DNA from: Stictocephala bisonia
Lineage: Eukaryota > Arthropoda > Insecta > Hemiptera > Membracidae
Assembly (NCBI GenBank): GCA_035578905.1
Contig: JAQJVL010000665.1
Location: 62,001-126,000, forward strand
Direction of reading: 5' to 3'
DNA: 64,000 nt
Shown here: piece by piece, positions 36,035-48,813 of the stretch
Layout: every line of letters begins with the position of its first letter
Position numbering within the stretch: the first letter of the stretch is position 1
Program-made: the position numbers and the translations under genes
Notes under the pieces: generated by a model
Databases searched by the model: none
Seen by the model: the letters and a program-made list of their open reading frames with translations, nothing else
What the model was told of the DNA's origin: nothing

Positions 36035-37304
36035 AGTATCTTTAATGAAAGCTACACTATTCATTTTAATTCATTACGTTTGCAAATATAATTAGATTTA
36101 ATTTCTGAGTAATGATTGTTCACATACCAAAATATTTGAATATTATCGAGTAATGATTAAATTTGTTGTAATAACCAAAAATTTAAGATGCAAGAGAATG
36201 TAACTTTGTACATAAGTCACAAATAAAATTATTATAGTTAGTATAAAATCATTAAACAGTTATATTAGTTTCAACCAGATAAGTTGATTAAATTATAACA
36301 AGAAAATAAGCATTAACGTGTTTTCCAAACTGATCTCCCATCGCAGAATCTACGACTACTTTTCCACTTATACTGTATTATGTCTCCTATTTACGTACTT
36401 TTAGTACACATGTAATATGTTTGTATACATTGTATCACATATGTTGATTTCCATGGCCTGAGCAATTATTTAAACATTATTACTATAACATATCCGTTTA
36501 TGTTCATAGCTGTATACAGCACAGCAAATCATGATTAAGTTTTTATTACATACACAGTACACTAGGATAAAACGGGGGGGGGGTTGCATTTAAACATGTT
36601 TAAAGTGGACAGTAATTGAACAAATTAAATATCAATATGTATTGGTAATAACGACATGTATGTATATTTTGCAACCGAAAATATTTGTGAATCTTACTAA
36701 AAAAGTAACTTCCTAAAAGGAAAGCCCTAGCCTTGTCAATTAAACTATTAAAAAGTCGTTGAATTTTTCAAAGAGTTCTCATAAGCATTAGGGGAGTTAA
36801 GTGTTGTTGAGTTTAATTAAATGTCAGACGCTGTAAAGACTTTTTGAGGTGGGCCACCCCTAAAAGAAGGGTAATTTATTTTACAAAAAAATCTCGCCCT
36901 TGAAAGTATCTTTATGTCCAATAATGTTTTAATCGTCTTATGTTATTTCCTACATATAATAATTATTATTATTTGCTGATAATAAAGAATTCTGCTTTTG
37001 CCATATTAAATTATTCTATCATATTACTTAGACATTACTTAAAATAAATATTACTTGCCCACATATTTGTAATAATATGTATAAAAAATCACATACATAC
37101 ATTTGAAAGATTTTATAGGATATTCCGTTTGTTATTTGTTTCTTGTAATTATTATACGACAAATATATAAAATGTTGTGACTATACTAATTATATTAATC
37201 ATTAGTGTAATCTATTAATAAACTGCTACTCAATCTTATTCGTAAGTGAGTCAATTCTGCATTTATTGGCAATAAATATTTTCTAGTTATTTCAGGATTA
37301 TGTT
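36035..37304 (+). repeat. 1.27-kb tandem duplication, copy 1
   Basis: Begins AGTATCTTTAATGAAAGC and ends TTTCAGGATTATGTT, immediately followed by copy 2. It includes a run of 10 G (about 36574-36583) and a 125-bp stretch (about 37051-37176) missing from copy 2. No open frame of note. Confidence 0.95.
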
Positions 37305-38452
37305 AGTATCTTTAATGAAAGCTACACTATTCATTTTAATTCATTACGTTTGCAAATATAATTAGATTTAATTTCTGAGTAATGATTGTTCACATACCAA
37401 AATATTTGAATATTATCGAGTAATGATTAAATTTGTTGTAATAACCAAAAATTTAAGATGCAAGAGAATGTAACTTTGTACATAAGTCACAAATAAAATT
37501 ATTATAGTTAGTATAAAAATCATTAAACAGTTATATTAGTTTCAACCAGATAAGTTGATTAAATTATAACAAGAAAATAAGCATTAACGTGTTTTCCAAA
37601 CTGATCTCCCATCGCAGAATCTACGACTACTTTTCCACTTATACTGTATTATGTCTCCTATTTACGTACTTTTAGTACATACGTAATATGTTTGTATACA
37701 TTGTATCACATATGTTGATTTCCATGGCCTGAGCAATTATTTAAACATTATTACTATAACATATCCGTTTATGTTCATAGCTGTATACAGCACAGCAAAT
37801 CATGATTAAGTTTTTATTACATACACAGTACACTAGGATAAAACGGGGGGGGGGGTTGCATTTAAACATGTTTAAAGTGGACAGTAATTGAACAAATTAA
37901 ATATCAATATGTATTGGTAATAACGACATGTATGTATATTTTGCAACCGAAAATATTTGTGAATCTTACTAAAAAAGTAACTTCCTAAAAGGAAAGCCCT
38001 AGCCTTGTCAATTAAACTATTAAAAAGTCGTTGAATTTTTCAAAGAGTTCTCATAAGCATTAGGGGAGTTAAGTGTTGTTGAGTTTAATTAAATGTCAGA
38101 CGCTGTAAAGACTTTTTGAGGTGGGCCACCCCTAAAAGAAGGGTAATTTATTTTACAAAAAAATCTCGCCCTTGAAAGTATCTTTATGTCCAATAATGTT
38201 TTAATCGTCTTATGTTATTTCCTACATATAATAATTATTATTATTTGCTGATAATAAAGAATTCTGCTTTTGCCATATTAAATTATTCTATCATATTACT
38301 TAGACATTACTTAAAATAAATATGTGACTATACTAATTATATTAATCATTAGTGTAATCTATTAATAAACTGCTACTCAATCTTATTCGTAAGTGAGTCA
38401 ATTCTGCATTTATTGGCAATAAAATATTTTCTAGTTATTTCAGGATTATGTT
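37305..38452 (+). repeat. 1.27-kb tandem duplication, copy 2 (125-bp deletion)
   Basis: Nearly identical to copy 1. Differences seen: one extra A near 37516, ACATAC for ACACAT near 37680, 11 G instead of 10, one extra A near 38421, and the internal deletion. So few changes over 1.1 kb point to a recent event, or to two haplotypes placed in tandem by the assembler. Confidence 0.95.
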
Positions 38453-40764
38453 TTTGCAATTTTAATATATTTTATATTTTAAATAATTGACAAATCTTCA
38501 AAACGGATATTTACAATTATAGTAATAATACAAGTAATTTTATAAATAATTAAGTAATTTGTAAATATGATTTATTATAATTTTAATACTAAATTATCGA
38601 TTAACTAAGTTCAATTAAATCAATTTACCATCGTAAAGACCACTTTATTGTGCACATATTAGTACTTTACATCAATTCATAAATGTTTAATTAAATTTTA
38701 CACATAATTAAATTCAATATCCATCCAATTACAAATTCGAACGTTCTTCAAATTTTCACCACATATATGTTATGTATTTATAATATTTGTAAAGACTGAC
38801 GCATTCATTTACGATATATATCGACAGCCCTTGCTTTCCCTTCAGGATGGTTCTCTCCTTCCCTCCTGCTTTCCCTATTCTTCTAGATAGAATATTTTTG
38901 TCATTTTGAAACCCCTATAAGTCTACTTTAGGGGTATTAAAAATTAGGAATCATGCCACAGATAGTAGAAATAATTTTATTGAAATATTGAATTGATATA
39001 TTTTATAGTTAAAAGCTAATTAGCTAAACTTTGGTTTCATGTTCATGTTTTTGTATCGGCTCTTTAAAATAAATTAAATATTGACAAATTCTTTTGGAAT
39101 AAAGTAATAATTGAGGAGCTGTTTCTACCCCTTAGAAATGTAGTTCCAATTTATCTCTTTGTAGCAATTCTTTATGATATAAAAACTAACTTCCCTCTAA
39201 ATGTAATCATAATCTTTTCAGTGGTTTCAAAGATTTCGTGATGAGTGAGTACATAGTTTTTTTATTATAAATAAATATTATGAGATTCCCAGACCTTGTT
39301 TTAAATTTTATCGCTTCACTAAGATTGTAAATTGTTGATAAAATTCCTGATGTTTCATTAAATATATAGTTATTTCATAGTTTGATCTCAAAACATAAAC
39401 CTGTTGCTCCTATAATTTTCGAATCAAGAATAATTGGATAACAAGTTGTTTTAATTTATTTGTTTTATATAATGAAAGCATTTGTGATAAGGACAATGTG
39501 TCGAGACAGAAGGGGCAGCTCACACGCAGTCTATTGTTTTAAAAATCAATGGATGTGCACTTCTTGAACAATGAGGGTCTGAAACCCTTCGTCTTTTTAG
39601 ACAGGAATTTTTGGCTGACATTATCATTACGATTAAAAAGCACCTGTTGTTTTAATAAAATTTGACTAATTAGCCATTTTCTATGAATTCAGTATTCCTT
39701 ATATGTAATAACATTGAAAACAATGATGAAGATTCTTTTGTTAAAATAAGAAAAAGGAAGTGAATAACCTACCATTTATAGACTGCAAGTGTGCCACTTT
39801 ATTTAGTAAAATTAACCTATGAACAATGTTGGTGCATTATGTAAGAGTTGCTCCACTTGTACTAACATATAAACATTAATTTAAATGAGTGTTGGTTTTC
39901 TTTAACTCAAATATTTGGTACAAGAATGTTATATAGTAAAGTTGAATTGATCAAAAATGTAACATTATTTATATGTAATGTTAACAGTTTTAAATTACGG
40001 TTCGTACAGAAGATACGAAGATATGTTATGTATGATTATTATGTTATAACTTTTTAAACAATCAGTTTAACCTGAAATTGTTTAGTATAACGATATCATA
40101 GTTTATCAGGAACTTTTAATGTTATTTTTTTTATTTTTACGAATTTTAAAGATATAACTTATTCAAACTATAATTGTTATTAGGAAAACAGATACATATA
40201 TTCATTAACAAATTTAACAACCCTTGTGATTTTTTTATAGAAAGTATTTTTACAAATTTACTGCTATTTTAGTATAATAATGGAGAAAATGGTGGAGCAT
40301 TGAGTATCTGGACATTAAATTAATAGAACATTTCACATTACAACCATTACTTTCACTATATGTCTGCTGGGTGGAGAGACATGTAATAAATGTAGCCTAC
40401 TACATCAGTGTACAAATGAATTATATATGACTGAATGACAGAGATAAATGGACATCTTAAGGGATTCATTCTATCGCAATAACATCCGACTTTGAGGGTG
40501 AGTGCGCATCTGTAAAATTTTCACTCTGTATTATAAATAAACATTTGTAACCATGAATAAAATAATTTGTGTGCTCCACATAATATACGTATATACGTCC
40601 GTTTAGTGTAGTAGTTTAACACAATATTACTATATATAGAGTGTGGAAGAAAAGCCCCGGAAAAGATAATAATTTTTAAACGAGTGCAGAGAAAGCAATA
40701 AAACTTAGTACATCATTACTGCACCTTTTAATCTACTTTTTGAAGTAACTGCCACTTTTCTGTC
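38453..40764. other. AT-rich intergenic DNA
   Basis: No array, RNA gene or recognisable coding sequence. Confidence 0.5.
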
Positions 40765-40925
40765 ATATCAGGCGGGTGTCCTGCAAGGAGTCAGAAGAAA
40801 ATCCTAAATAATAGTAAATAATAGGTCTAAATAAAAGTAAATAATAGGTAAATAATAGGTCGAGTAGTACATTAAATTAAAGGGCTTAAGTAGTAGAATA
40901 AAAACCCACAAATTTGAACTCTGAA
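40765..40925 (-). mobile_element. Fragment of the long-inverted-repeat element family
   Basis: GCAAGGAGTCAG, AATAGGTCGA and TTAAAGGGCTTAA-like words follow the order of the left arm of the 25.4-kb element (CACAAGGAGTCAGTAGATA, CATAGGTCGATTG, TTTTAAAGGGTTTAA). The piece has gained its own small tandem repeat of TAAATAATAGG (40803-40861). Strand is arbitrary because the family is an inverted repeat. Confidence 0.5.
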
Positions 40926-40929
40926 CAAT

Positions 40930-43079
40930 AAATTAAAAAAAAGGTGGCTTTAAGTTTTGAAAATTTATAATTATGGTCCTGTTTTGGACTGTTTAATATT
41001 ACTTTCTTGTCCTAAGTTAATAACCATTTGATCACGATTGTCACTCACTTATTCATAAATACTACCATTATCATCAATTGAAACAAATATAATTTCATCA
41101 TTTCATAAATTATGTGATCTAAGTTTGGTATTCCAAGGCCTTAACTTTTTTACGTGTTAACCATCAATTTTACGTCAAATGTATTTTTCAGTTAATCAAT
41201 CCTTCTTTGTTAAAGTTCCATTCAATTAATCATGAATTTAAATGAATCTCGATAACCAATGACATTCAGCCTGGCCCTTATTAGTAATTAAACATGGCCT
41301 ACTGCGCGGCCATCGTGTGTTACAGAACATTGATTATCGTGGATTTGTAGGCACACGATAACTGGCTTTTAGCTTTCGTCCAATTTTAATAAATTATATA
41401 ATAATAATAACATTTTTTGATTTCGCACATAATACAATGTTTTTTATTTATTTATTTTTTTAATATAAATGTTTGGAGAATCTATGATATGTTCTTTAAA
41501 AAACAAATTTTAAAACGGCTGTAATGTAAAATTATTTTAAAAATCCAACTTTTGTTTATTAATCGGACGTGTTCATGTTTATTCGCCTAATGTCACTGAA
41601 AAATTGCTAAAAATACTGTGTGATACAATTAAAGTTGAAGGAAAATAACTTGTTGGCTTGAATCCACTTTCTATGAGGATTATTGGGACTATTAATTTAA
41701 TGATAAGTAGTTAACAATTTAAATATTTGTACTATTGCTATTTATTTCCACTATTACATTTCGGGCAATAAATTGGCCACAATTAGCTATCTTCAATGTA
41801 AAGTTTAGTATGAATAGCTACTTTTACGTAGTAACTTAAATATAACTTTTTTTGAAGTATACATAAAGTGTAATATAATTACGGTCCCCGATCATAATTA
41901 TTTCCATTTTCAGCAAAGCCAATGAAATTTATAATTTGGAAATACATGTATTCTGTAACCAAACAGACCCTGCTCAACCCTACCATATACCACCGTTATA
42001 TGCTTCTATAGGTAAACATAATTGCCATATTCCTCTTAGTTGATCATTATTACATTTAGAAGCAGGTTTGGCAAGAAAGTGATGGCAAGCCCTAGGTTCG
42101 ACTTCTGGGAAACCTACAATCTTACACATGTGTCTTCCTGTCGTATTTCTATGGAGTAACAATAACCTTATTATAATCTATAAATATAAACTATGAGAGG
42201 AATATTATTAGGGTTTTATTTGTTGGCAAAACCGTTGACTCAAGTTAAGTGATAAAGTTTCAATTCGTCCTTATCTCACCCATGTGAATACTTCTGTAGT
42301 TATATTTTCCGTTTATTTTCATCTGTAGTTGGTCAATGCTTATAGGATACAATTTTAATTTTTTAGTGATTTAATTGTGCTCAATCAAGTTTTTCGAATT
42401 CACATAGAGGATTACGCATAATTATATCAGTGTATTATCACTCCCAGAAGCCTACTTGATACTTGATACCTATATTTAAAAGTGTTGGCAGGGAATCCAA
42501 CAGTTTCCAAGGGGTTGGTACGCCTGTCTGTGATCAATAATGCAGCGCGCACGCCTTCTCGCACAACTCCACTCAGCGTATTGTATGAATGGACTTCCTA
42601 GCCCAGTTATGACTGTCCGGTGGCCTTGATTGTATTGTCATTCTAATACTTGATCGCCCACTATAGCATAAAGAAATATAAATAGTACACAAGTCTGAAA
42701 GGGTCTCATAAATTCAGGAGTATTAAAACTGTAGAATGTTTCATAGACACAATTCCAACGTTGTAGGAATTTCAATGCTTGGTTATTTAGCAAAATTCCG
42801 TAATGAACAGTAAAAGTGTTTATATATTTGGTTTTAGAATAGAACTAATATTGTAATATCACACAAATTTTAACTATAAAGTGTAACAAAAGAATTAAAT
42901 AAGAACAAACCCAAAAAAAAACTTTTTTTAACAATCTTTTAAACAAAAATTTATGTTTTAATCCTAAACTGATGATGCCAGCAAAAGCATTTTTTTTAAA
43001 CACTTTGTGGAATATTACAAAAATATTTTCTTTTCTAAATTAAAACTATACTAACTTCCTTATTATATTCATTACACAC
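40930..43079. other. AT-rich intergenic DNA
   Basis: A slightly GC-richer patch at 42480-42640 (GCAGCGCGCACGCC) has no open frame I trust. A 60-codon minus-strand frame at 41980-42162 is not recognised; on the + strand it contains GGTTCGACTTC (about 42096), a near B box, without a matching A box. Confidence 0.5.
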
Positions 43080-43348
43080 TGCATGTATGGGTGGACCAAT
43101 ACCACACTACATGTATGGGTGGGTGGGTGAGTCAATACCACACTACGTATATGGGCGGGTGGGTGGGTCAATACCACACTACGTATATGGGTGGGTGGGT
43201 GGGTCAATACCACACTACGTATATGGGCGGGTGGGTGGGTCAATACCACACTACGTATATGGGCGGGTGGGTGGGTCAATACCACACTACGTATATGGGT
43301 GGGTGGGTGGGTCAATAACACACTACGTATATGGGCGGGTGGGTGATA
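43080..43348. repeat. 36-bp minisatellite, about 8 copies (dispersed family locus 4)
   Basis: The + strand unit is TATGGGTGGGTGGGTGGGTC then AATACCACACTACGTA. Its reverse complement (TACGTAGTGTGGTATTGACC, CACCCACCCACCCATA) fits the family consensus. The first unit is shortened to 28 bp. Opposed frames over the array are artefacts. Confidence 0.97.
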
Positions 43349-43745
43349 GGAGAGAGGGCCATTACCACCGTAAATATATAGGTAGGAGAGAAGGTCAACA
43401 TGCAGATTTTTCGAATTTCAACTCCTAAGGGGTACAAACAGCCCCCAAGTGAAATTATATTTCTATTATATTTCTACTATAAACTTAAACAATGAGAGGA
43501 ATAGGAGTAGGTTAGAATCGTACCTTCATTAATAGAAAAAACATGTGTACGAATCAAACATGTATTTATTAAATAGTCCAACTTATATCTATTTTGTGAA
43601 ATTGCTGGATTTTAACTTCAAAAAAACTAAGACTAGAGGCTAAATAATTATTTTTCTTCCATTGACATTTCCAAAAATGTAGCTGTTTAAACAATTTACC
43701 TTTACACAAACAATTAAGATTGCATTTGTGAAGGATACTAAATAT
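43349..43745. other. AT-rich spacer
   Basis: Starts with one diverged unit of the minisatellite (ATTACCACCGTAAATATATA, 43361-43380). The rest is unremarkable. Confidence 0.5.
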
Positions 43746-43749
43746 GTGG

Positions 43750-43830
43750 TCGAATACTGTAGGCGTCAGGACTTTGCAGGTCAGTTAGAGATAGAGCAGG
43801 TTCGAATCCTAGCCACAACTGGAAGTTGTT
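43750..43830 (+). repeat. Possible tRNA-derived SINE fragment
   Basis: GGTTCGAATCC at 43799-43809 is an exact tRNA B box (T-loop) and is followed by TAGCCAC. The expected A box is not clear upstream (TAGGCGTCAGGACT is the nearest match), so this is a decayed tRNA-like sequence and not a functional tRNA. Confidence 0.35.
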
Positions 43831-43834
43831 ATAG

Positions 43835-45974
43835 ATAATATTCTACCTTGCACTGTACTGGTTTACCCCTTACTCTGTCTGCATAACTTCTTCTCATAGA
43901 TCAATAAAATTAAACACTCCTTTTAACTAAACCAATTCCTATACAATATAATTGGACAGATAATACATAAAAATACTTACTTCCTTTCATAGAACTTGTT
44001 GTATATCAAGATAAACAACATACTAATCAACTGACAGTAATAAAGCGATGGATGACGTCTTAGATAAGCTGTTAAGACCACTCTATGTTGTTATTTTTTA
44101 TTTGGTTGTAGTTTATTACGTATGGTAGTACTCTCTTCTAAATAAAACCGTCCAGTTTCATTTCGACGTGATTTCATCAATACGTTTAATAGAGTTGGAT
44201 ATGGCAGAAATGCCAAATCATCTTCATACTTAAGTTTCTGTTATTATATTAGAATGATTATAAGGGGCCTGACTAATGTATCTTTATCAAAGATTACATT
44301 TACGTACTCCTGGATAACCGTTAAATCAGACTGCATCAACATAATCGTACATACATTAGCTTTGACCTCAATCTCACCTTTGACCTTAACCGTGCGTGGG
44401 ATATTACACATACAATAGAGGAGTTATTTTCTATACATAAAAATTAACTTGTGAACTTATAATAACTCAAGTTTAAATCAATTTGTATGTATGTTTGGTT
44501 GTGTCTTATTATTTTAGAAACGTTAGTATCTTTTACAACTGGTATTATGTAGTAGTTGTATGACATACTGAAAAAGTTTATTAAATTAACTTTTTACTAA
44601 AAACACCTAATAATAAGAAATTCAATACATTTTTATTATAAAAACCTGTTTTAAATTCTTTGAAAATCAAAGTAAACATCCAACTAGTTAAACAAATATT
44701 TTTAATGCTTTTGTGTTAAAATTATAAGTTTTGAAAACAAATTATTTTTTCTTTGTTAAATGTAAAACGTTGTTTGCATTGTTATATAACTGACCTTGAA
44801 TGTGTTATGTAACCTCGTTAAAGTTTACAAGTGGTAAGCACAGGTCTTAATTTCTGCCGACTATTTTAAACAATTCATACAATTTCCAACCTAAATTCTT
44901 AGTTCTTTACTGCATGGAATATCAGAATGTGGATAAGTATAAGCAAAAAATTTTATTTTAGAGTTATGGGGATGTATTTTGTATATAAAAAGGATATTTT
45001 GTATACATTTTGCTACTTTATTTTTAGTTAAATTATCAATTCTCTCTTATCATTGTGGAATCAGAAGACCTTACAACAAAGGAATAACCATAAGATGTTA
45101 CTAATATTGTATATCCAATTTACGTGAATGTTTGTCATTGCTATTTCATACAAGCCAGGCTTTAAAAATGAATAGTGAATTATAACTGTATTGTTGTATG
45201 TGCTTTGTAGCATTAATAAATTAAATAAATACTTCGGCGATTAACTAGAATAGATTTAGAAAAACACTCGGACAAAAGTGATTAAAAAAAGTAATCCCCT
45301 TATAATTTACAAACCACATATCTGGAACTTATTTTGTACTTTAGTTATAATATGTGTCGTTTAATGTCTTTCTATATCTCTCAATACGTGATCAATACGT
45401 AATTAATACTGAATCAGTACGTGACCAATACGTGATCAATACATGATGTAATCGTAGCACTCATATATCAGGAGAGCATTTGTAAATAATGCACTAAAAT
45501 ATGAAATAAAATATAATTAGTAGTATCACAATATTTTCAAATTCAAGCTTACGTTTAAGGAAAAAAACAACAGTTTATTTTATATTTATCGTTAGTAAAC
45601 GTTTTGCATATGTTGGATAGAGTAAATTTTTTGACAAACTTAACACTTGTCCTCAACAAGTCATGCTTGGCTTGCACGGTGGAAGATAAAGACCAACATT
45701 TATCAGCATTATCTGGGCCAAGTAGGATTTTTGAGAAGAGAAAGCCCGGCATAACGAGGGTCTACTCTAAGCCGAGATCTACATAAAGGTAATAAAACTC
45801 TTCTCTTATACCTTTACTTTCATTCCACCATGAAACAATTTTGAGTTTTGTGATAGTAAATATAAAAATATAAAAATTTTCGTAGTGGGTAATACAATCA
45901 ATTAATATCAGCTTTTTTCTTTTGTTATTTTATGCAATGATAAGCATATCAAAATAACCACCTACCTTACCTTA
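43835..45974. other. AT-rich intergenic DNA
   Basis: Contains a short degenerate tandem of CAATACGTGAT-like words at 45381-45448 and two CTTTGACCT words near 44361-44385. Opposed frames at 45555-45752 (-) and 45604-45786 (+) lie in a GC-richer patch that ends at GGTAATAA (about 45787), but no domain is recognisable, so neither is called. Confidence 0.5.
45381..45448. repeat. Short degenerate tandem of 10-11-bp units
   Basis: CAATACGTGAT recurs about six times with variation (CAATACGTAAT, CAGTACGTGAC, CAATACATGAT). It shares the ACGT word with the larger satellites. Confidence 0.75.
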
Positions 45975-46740
45975 CACCTACCATGTTATTGATCCACTCA
46001 CACACTCCTACACGTACGATGGTATCGATCCATTCACACCACACTCCTACACGTACCATGGTGTCGATCCACTCACACACTCCTACACTTACTATGGTAT
46101 TGATCCACTCACACACTCCTACATGTACCATGGTATCGATCCACTCACACACTCCTACACTTACCATGGTAACGATGCTCACATACTCACACACTCCTAC
46201 ACGTACAATAGTATTGATCCACAAACACAATTCTACACGCATCATGGTAGCGATCCACTCACTCAGTCCTACACGTACCATCGTATAACTCCACGCATAC
46301 ACTCCTACACGTACAATAGTATTGATCCACATACACACTCCTACACGCATCATGGTAGCGATCCACTCACACATTCCTACACGTACCATGGATGGTATCG
46401 ATCCACTCCTACACTCCTACACGTACAATGGTATCGATCCACTCATACACTCCTACACGTACCATGGTATCGATCCACTCACACAGTCCTACACGTACCA
46501 AGGTATTGATCCACTCATACACTTCAACACGTACCATGGTATCGATCCACTCATACACTTCAACACGTACAATGGTATCGATCCACTCATACACTCCTAC
46601 ACGTACCATGGTATCGATCCACTCACACATTCCTACACGTACCATGGTATCGATCCACTCATACACTCCTACACGTACCATGTTATAATTACTCCATGCA
46701 TATACTCCTACACGTAAAATGGTATCGATCCACTCACATA
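45975..46740. repeat. 36-bp minisatellite, about 21 copies (dispersed family locus 5)
   Basis: The unit is TCCACTCATACACTCCTACA then CGTACCATGGTATCGA, with frequent substitutions and a few short indels. TACACGTACCATGGTATCGA aligns with TACACGTATAATGGTATTTA of the 9.1-kb array. Diverged tails continue to about 46830 (CCGTTCACGTATTTGGTATT, CCATACATGTTG). The many overlapping frames on both strands are artefacts. Confidence 0.96.
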
Positions 46741-46829
46741 CTCGTAAACTATAGTAGTATTGGACCTAATCGCCTATCCACAAACCCGTTCACGTATTTG
46801 GTATTTATCCACCAATATATCCATACATG

Positions 46830-47095
46830 TTGTAACAATTGTTAATTGTCTCATTATAATGATTTTAGAGAATTGTGTCTAGAAAATGTTAAATATTGTA
46901 AGAACTGAGAGATTTAGGTGTTTGGTTCTTTTACCAAAAGTTTTCAATATAAATTCTCCCAGTTTTGAGAAAAATTCAGAATCTTCCCCTTTCAAATAAA
47001 AAAGTAGTTTTTTCCCATTTAAATTAGCTAAATAACCAGTATCTTCACGTTGTTAATTTCCTGTCAATTTCATGCGACATGTTTTCTGAAGTCAA
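46830..47095. other. AT-rich spacer
   Basis: Nothing recognised between the minisatellite and the CpG-richer block. Confidence 0.5.
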
Positions 47096-47386
47096 CATGT
47101 TTGGTGGGCCTTACCTGTTCGGTTGTCCTGGTTTAGAGGGTTCGTATTGGTTGATTTAGCTTCTAGAGTAAGGAGGGGGTAAGTCCGTTGGTGGAAGGTT
47201 TGCGGGCGTTCGGGCAGTTTTAAGTAATCTTTTGGCGAGTGACCACGTTTGTTCTTCACGGCGATTTTAACCGTTCGGAGTCTTGTTTTCCGGATCGGCA
47301 ATTTTCCTTGTCGCTAGTGAGTGAGTGTGCGTATGTCGCGCTTTGTTTGTGGTCACGTTGTGGGTTAAAACCTCCAGGACAGCTAC
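47096..47386 (+). promoter_or_regulatory. CpG-richer block, possible promoter and non-coding first exon
   Basis: CpG is scarce in most of the window but frequent here (TTCGG, GCGGGCG, CACGGCG, TCCGGATCGG, GTCGCGC). The block ends at a good consensus 5' splice site, GCTAC|GTAAGT (exon end 47386). No ATG-led frame of length runs on the + strand. The minus-strand frame at 47092-47301 is basic and not recognised. A retroelement LTR is an alternative: AATAAA words occur near 47755 and 47827, but paired TG...CA ends were not found. Confidence 0.3.
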
Positions 47387-47616
47387 GTAAGTAATTTTTA
47401 CAAGTTTTCTGTAGTTAGGTTTTTCAGTAGGGTTTTAGTAGATAGGGTAAGATCCACCAAGCATGCGCGGTTAAAACTTGTTCTTGTTTGTAGTCACTCT
47501 TCTAGTGACAGTTCTGAGAGTGCTTTGTTTTCTATTTAAAAAATTTTGTAAAAAAGGAAAATGTTTCAAGTCACTAAAAGCTGGTTATTTATTTCTTTTC
47601 AGATCTCCCGGAGGCA

Positions 47617-47715
47617 ATTTCAATTTAACAATTTCAACTTTAAGAATTTTAATTTTGATTTGCAACTTTGATTTTGATTTTCAATTTGATTTCAATTTCA
47701 ATTTTCAATTTTGAG
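47617..47715. repeat. Low-complexity CAATTT/GATTTT tract
   Basis: Imperfect repetition of CAATTT, AACTTT and GATTTT words over about 100 bp. A cryptically simple AT-rich sequence. Confidence 0.8.
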
Positions 47716-48420
47716 ATATTTTCAATTTTCTAAATTTTTGAATTAAGAATTAATTAATAAAAAAAGGTTCTGGTCTGAAGATATTTGATTTGTTTTGATT
47801 TTTAATTTATTTGTGTTCCTTTAACTAAATAAAGAAAGCTCTTTTATTTTCGTTATTATTATTATTTGTTGAAGTTATAAGAAGAAAAATAAACACCATT
47901 TTTATCATTGAAGAAGTTTTATTTTCATCTCTCATTTAAGTTGTTCAACATATCAAAAATAAATAGTAGCTTTAAGTTAAGGCTACAATGTGGTAATGAC
48001 CTACTCGTATACGTATGGTGGTATTGTCCCACCCACATGCGCATACACGTATTGATGACCGGTGGTTGCCAAATCATTATTCATTTATTTATTTTCATAA
48101 ATCCTATAAACAGCAAAGTTTTGAATCACATTAGTTAAACTACAAATTTGTTATGCTATTTAATTATTTAATAGGAACTAATATTTCAAAGAAATAGGAA
48201 CAATATTACTTTAAATTGATTTTGATAATGTTAAAACTCCTGTTTTAGGTATTCGTACAACGTGATGGCATTAGCCCCACCCAGGAGTAATATTTGACTA
48301 TATTAGGTCAGCCTATACGTTGCCAACAAACTGCAATATAGTTAATGACTGTAACGTAATTGAAGTTATTCTAGTTTTGAAATCCAATAAATGAGACATG
48401 TAATGGCAATTTATAGTATA
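47716..48420. other. AT-rich spacer with one orphan minisatellite unit
   Basis: At about 48005-48055 there is a single diverged unit of the 36-bp family (ATACGTATGGTGGTATTGTC, CCACCCACATGCGCATACACG). Otherwise nothing recognised. Confidence 0.6.
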
Positions 48421-48422
48421 CG

Positions 48423-48490
<68 letters not shown>
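48423..48490. repeat. (AT)n microsatellite
   Basis: About 30 AT dinucleotides, ending ATGTATATATGG and directly followed by the hairpin at 48493. Confidence 0.97.
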
Positions 48491-48492
48491 GG

Positions 48493-48609
48493 TATAACAA
48501 AGTTACAATATAAAATAACAATTGAGCACCCTTAAACACTTCATCAAACCATGGTGTTTTAAGTGTTTAAGGGTGCTCAATTGTTATTTTATATTTTAAC
48601 TTTGTTATA
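48493..48609. repeat. Near-perfect hairpin, 49-bp arms, 19-nt loop
   Basis: The left arm (48493-48541) and right arm (48561-48609) are reverse complements at 48 of 49 positions; the one mismatch is C48505 against an expected A. The loop is CATCAAACCATGGTGTTTT. The outer ends run into AT-rich sequence on both sides. A transcript would form a long stem like a small-RNA precursor; equally it could be a foldback element or an inverted-duplication artefact. Confidence 0.95.
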
Positions 48610-48611
48610 TA

Positions 48612-48812
48612 TGGCAGCCCTAGGAATTACAACTTTTCTACTAATATATGATATTATATACAACAATTTTCAAATTCTATGGTATGATCTAAAGGAACAG
48701 AATGTCCCTCAAATGATATGGGATAAGATAGAGTTAGAAAATATTTATAGATTTTACCATGTATATGTTGTCCTAATAGATTACATTATTTGATCAATAA
48801 TTGTAACCCTTA
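48612..48812. other. AT-rich spacer
   Basis: Holds a 76-codon frame starting in the hairpin (48563-48793, +; TTG start) with hydrophobic and hydrophilic stretches but no recognisable domain. Not called as a gene. Confidence 0.4.
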
Positions 48813-48813
48813 C

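Noticed and set aside
36574..37855. Runs of 10 and 11 G as possible quadruplex sites
   Set aside because: Single uninterrupted G runs within AT-rich DNA; there are no four separate G tracts. They are also duplicates of one another.
43046..43428. Overlapping frames on both strands encoding 12-residue repeats
   Set aside because: 36-bp minisatellite artefact.
45555..45786. Opposed frames of 60-65 codons in a GC-richer patch
   Set aside because: Neither matches a family I know. The GGTAATAA word could be a splice donor but is weak.
45967..46717. Six overlapping frames on both strands
   Set aside because: 36-bp minisatellite artefact.
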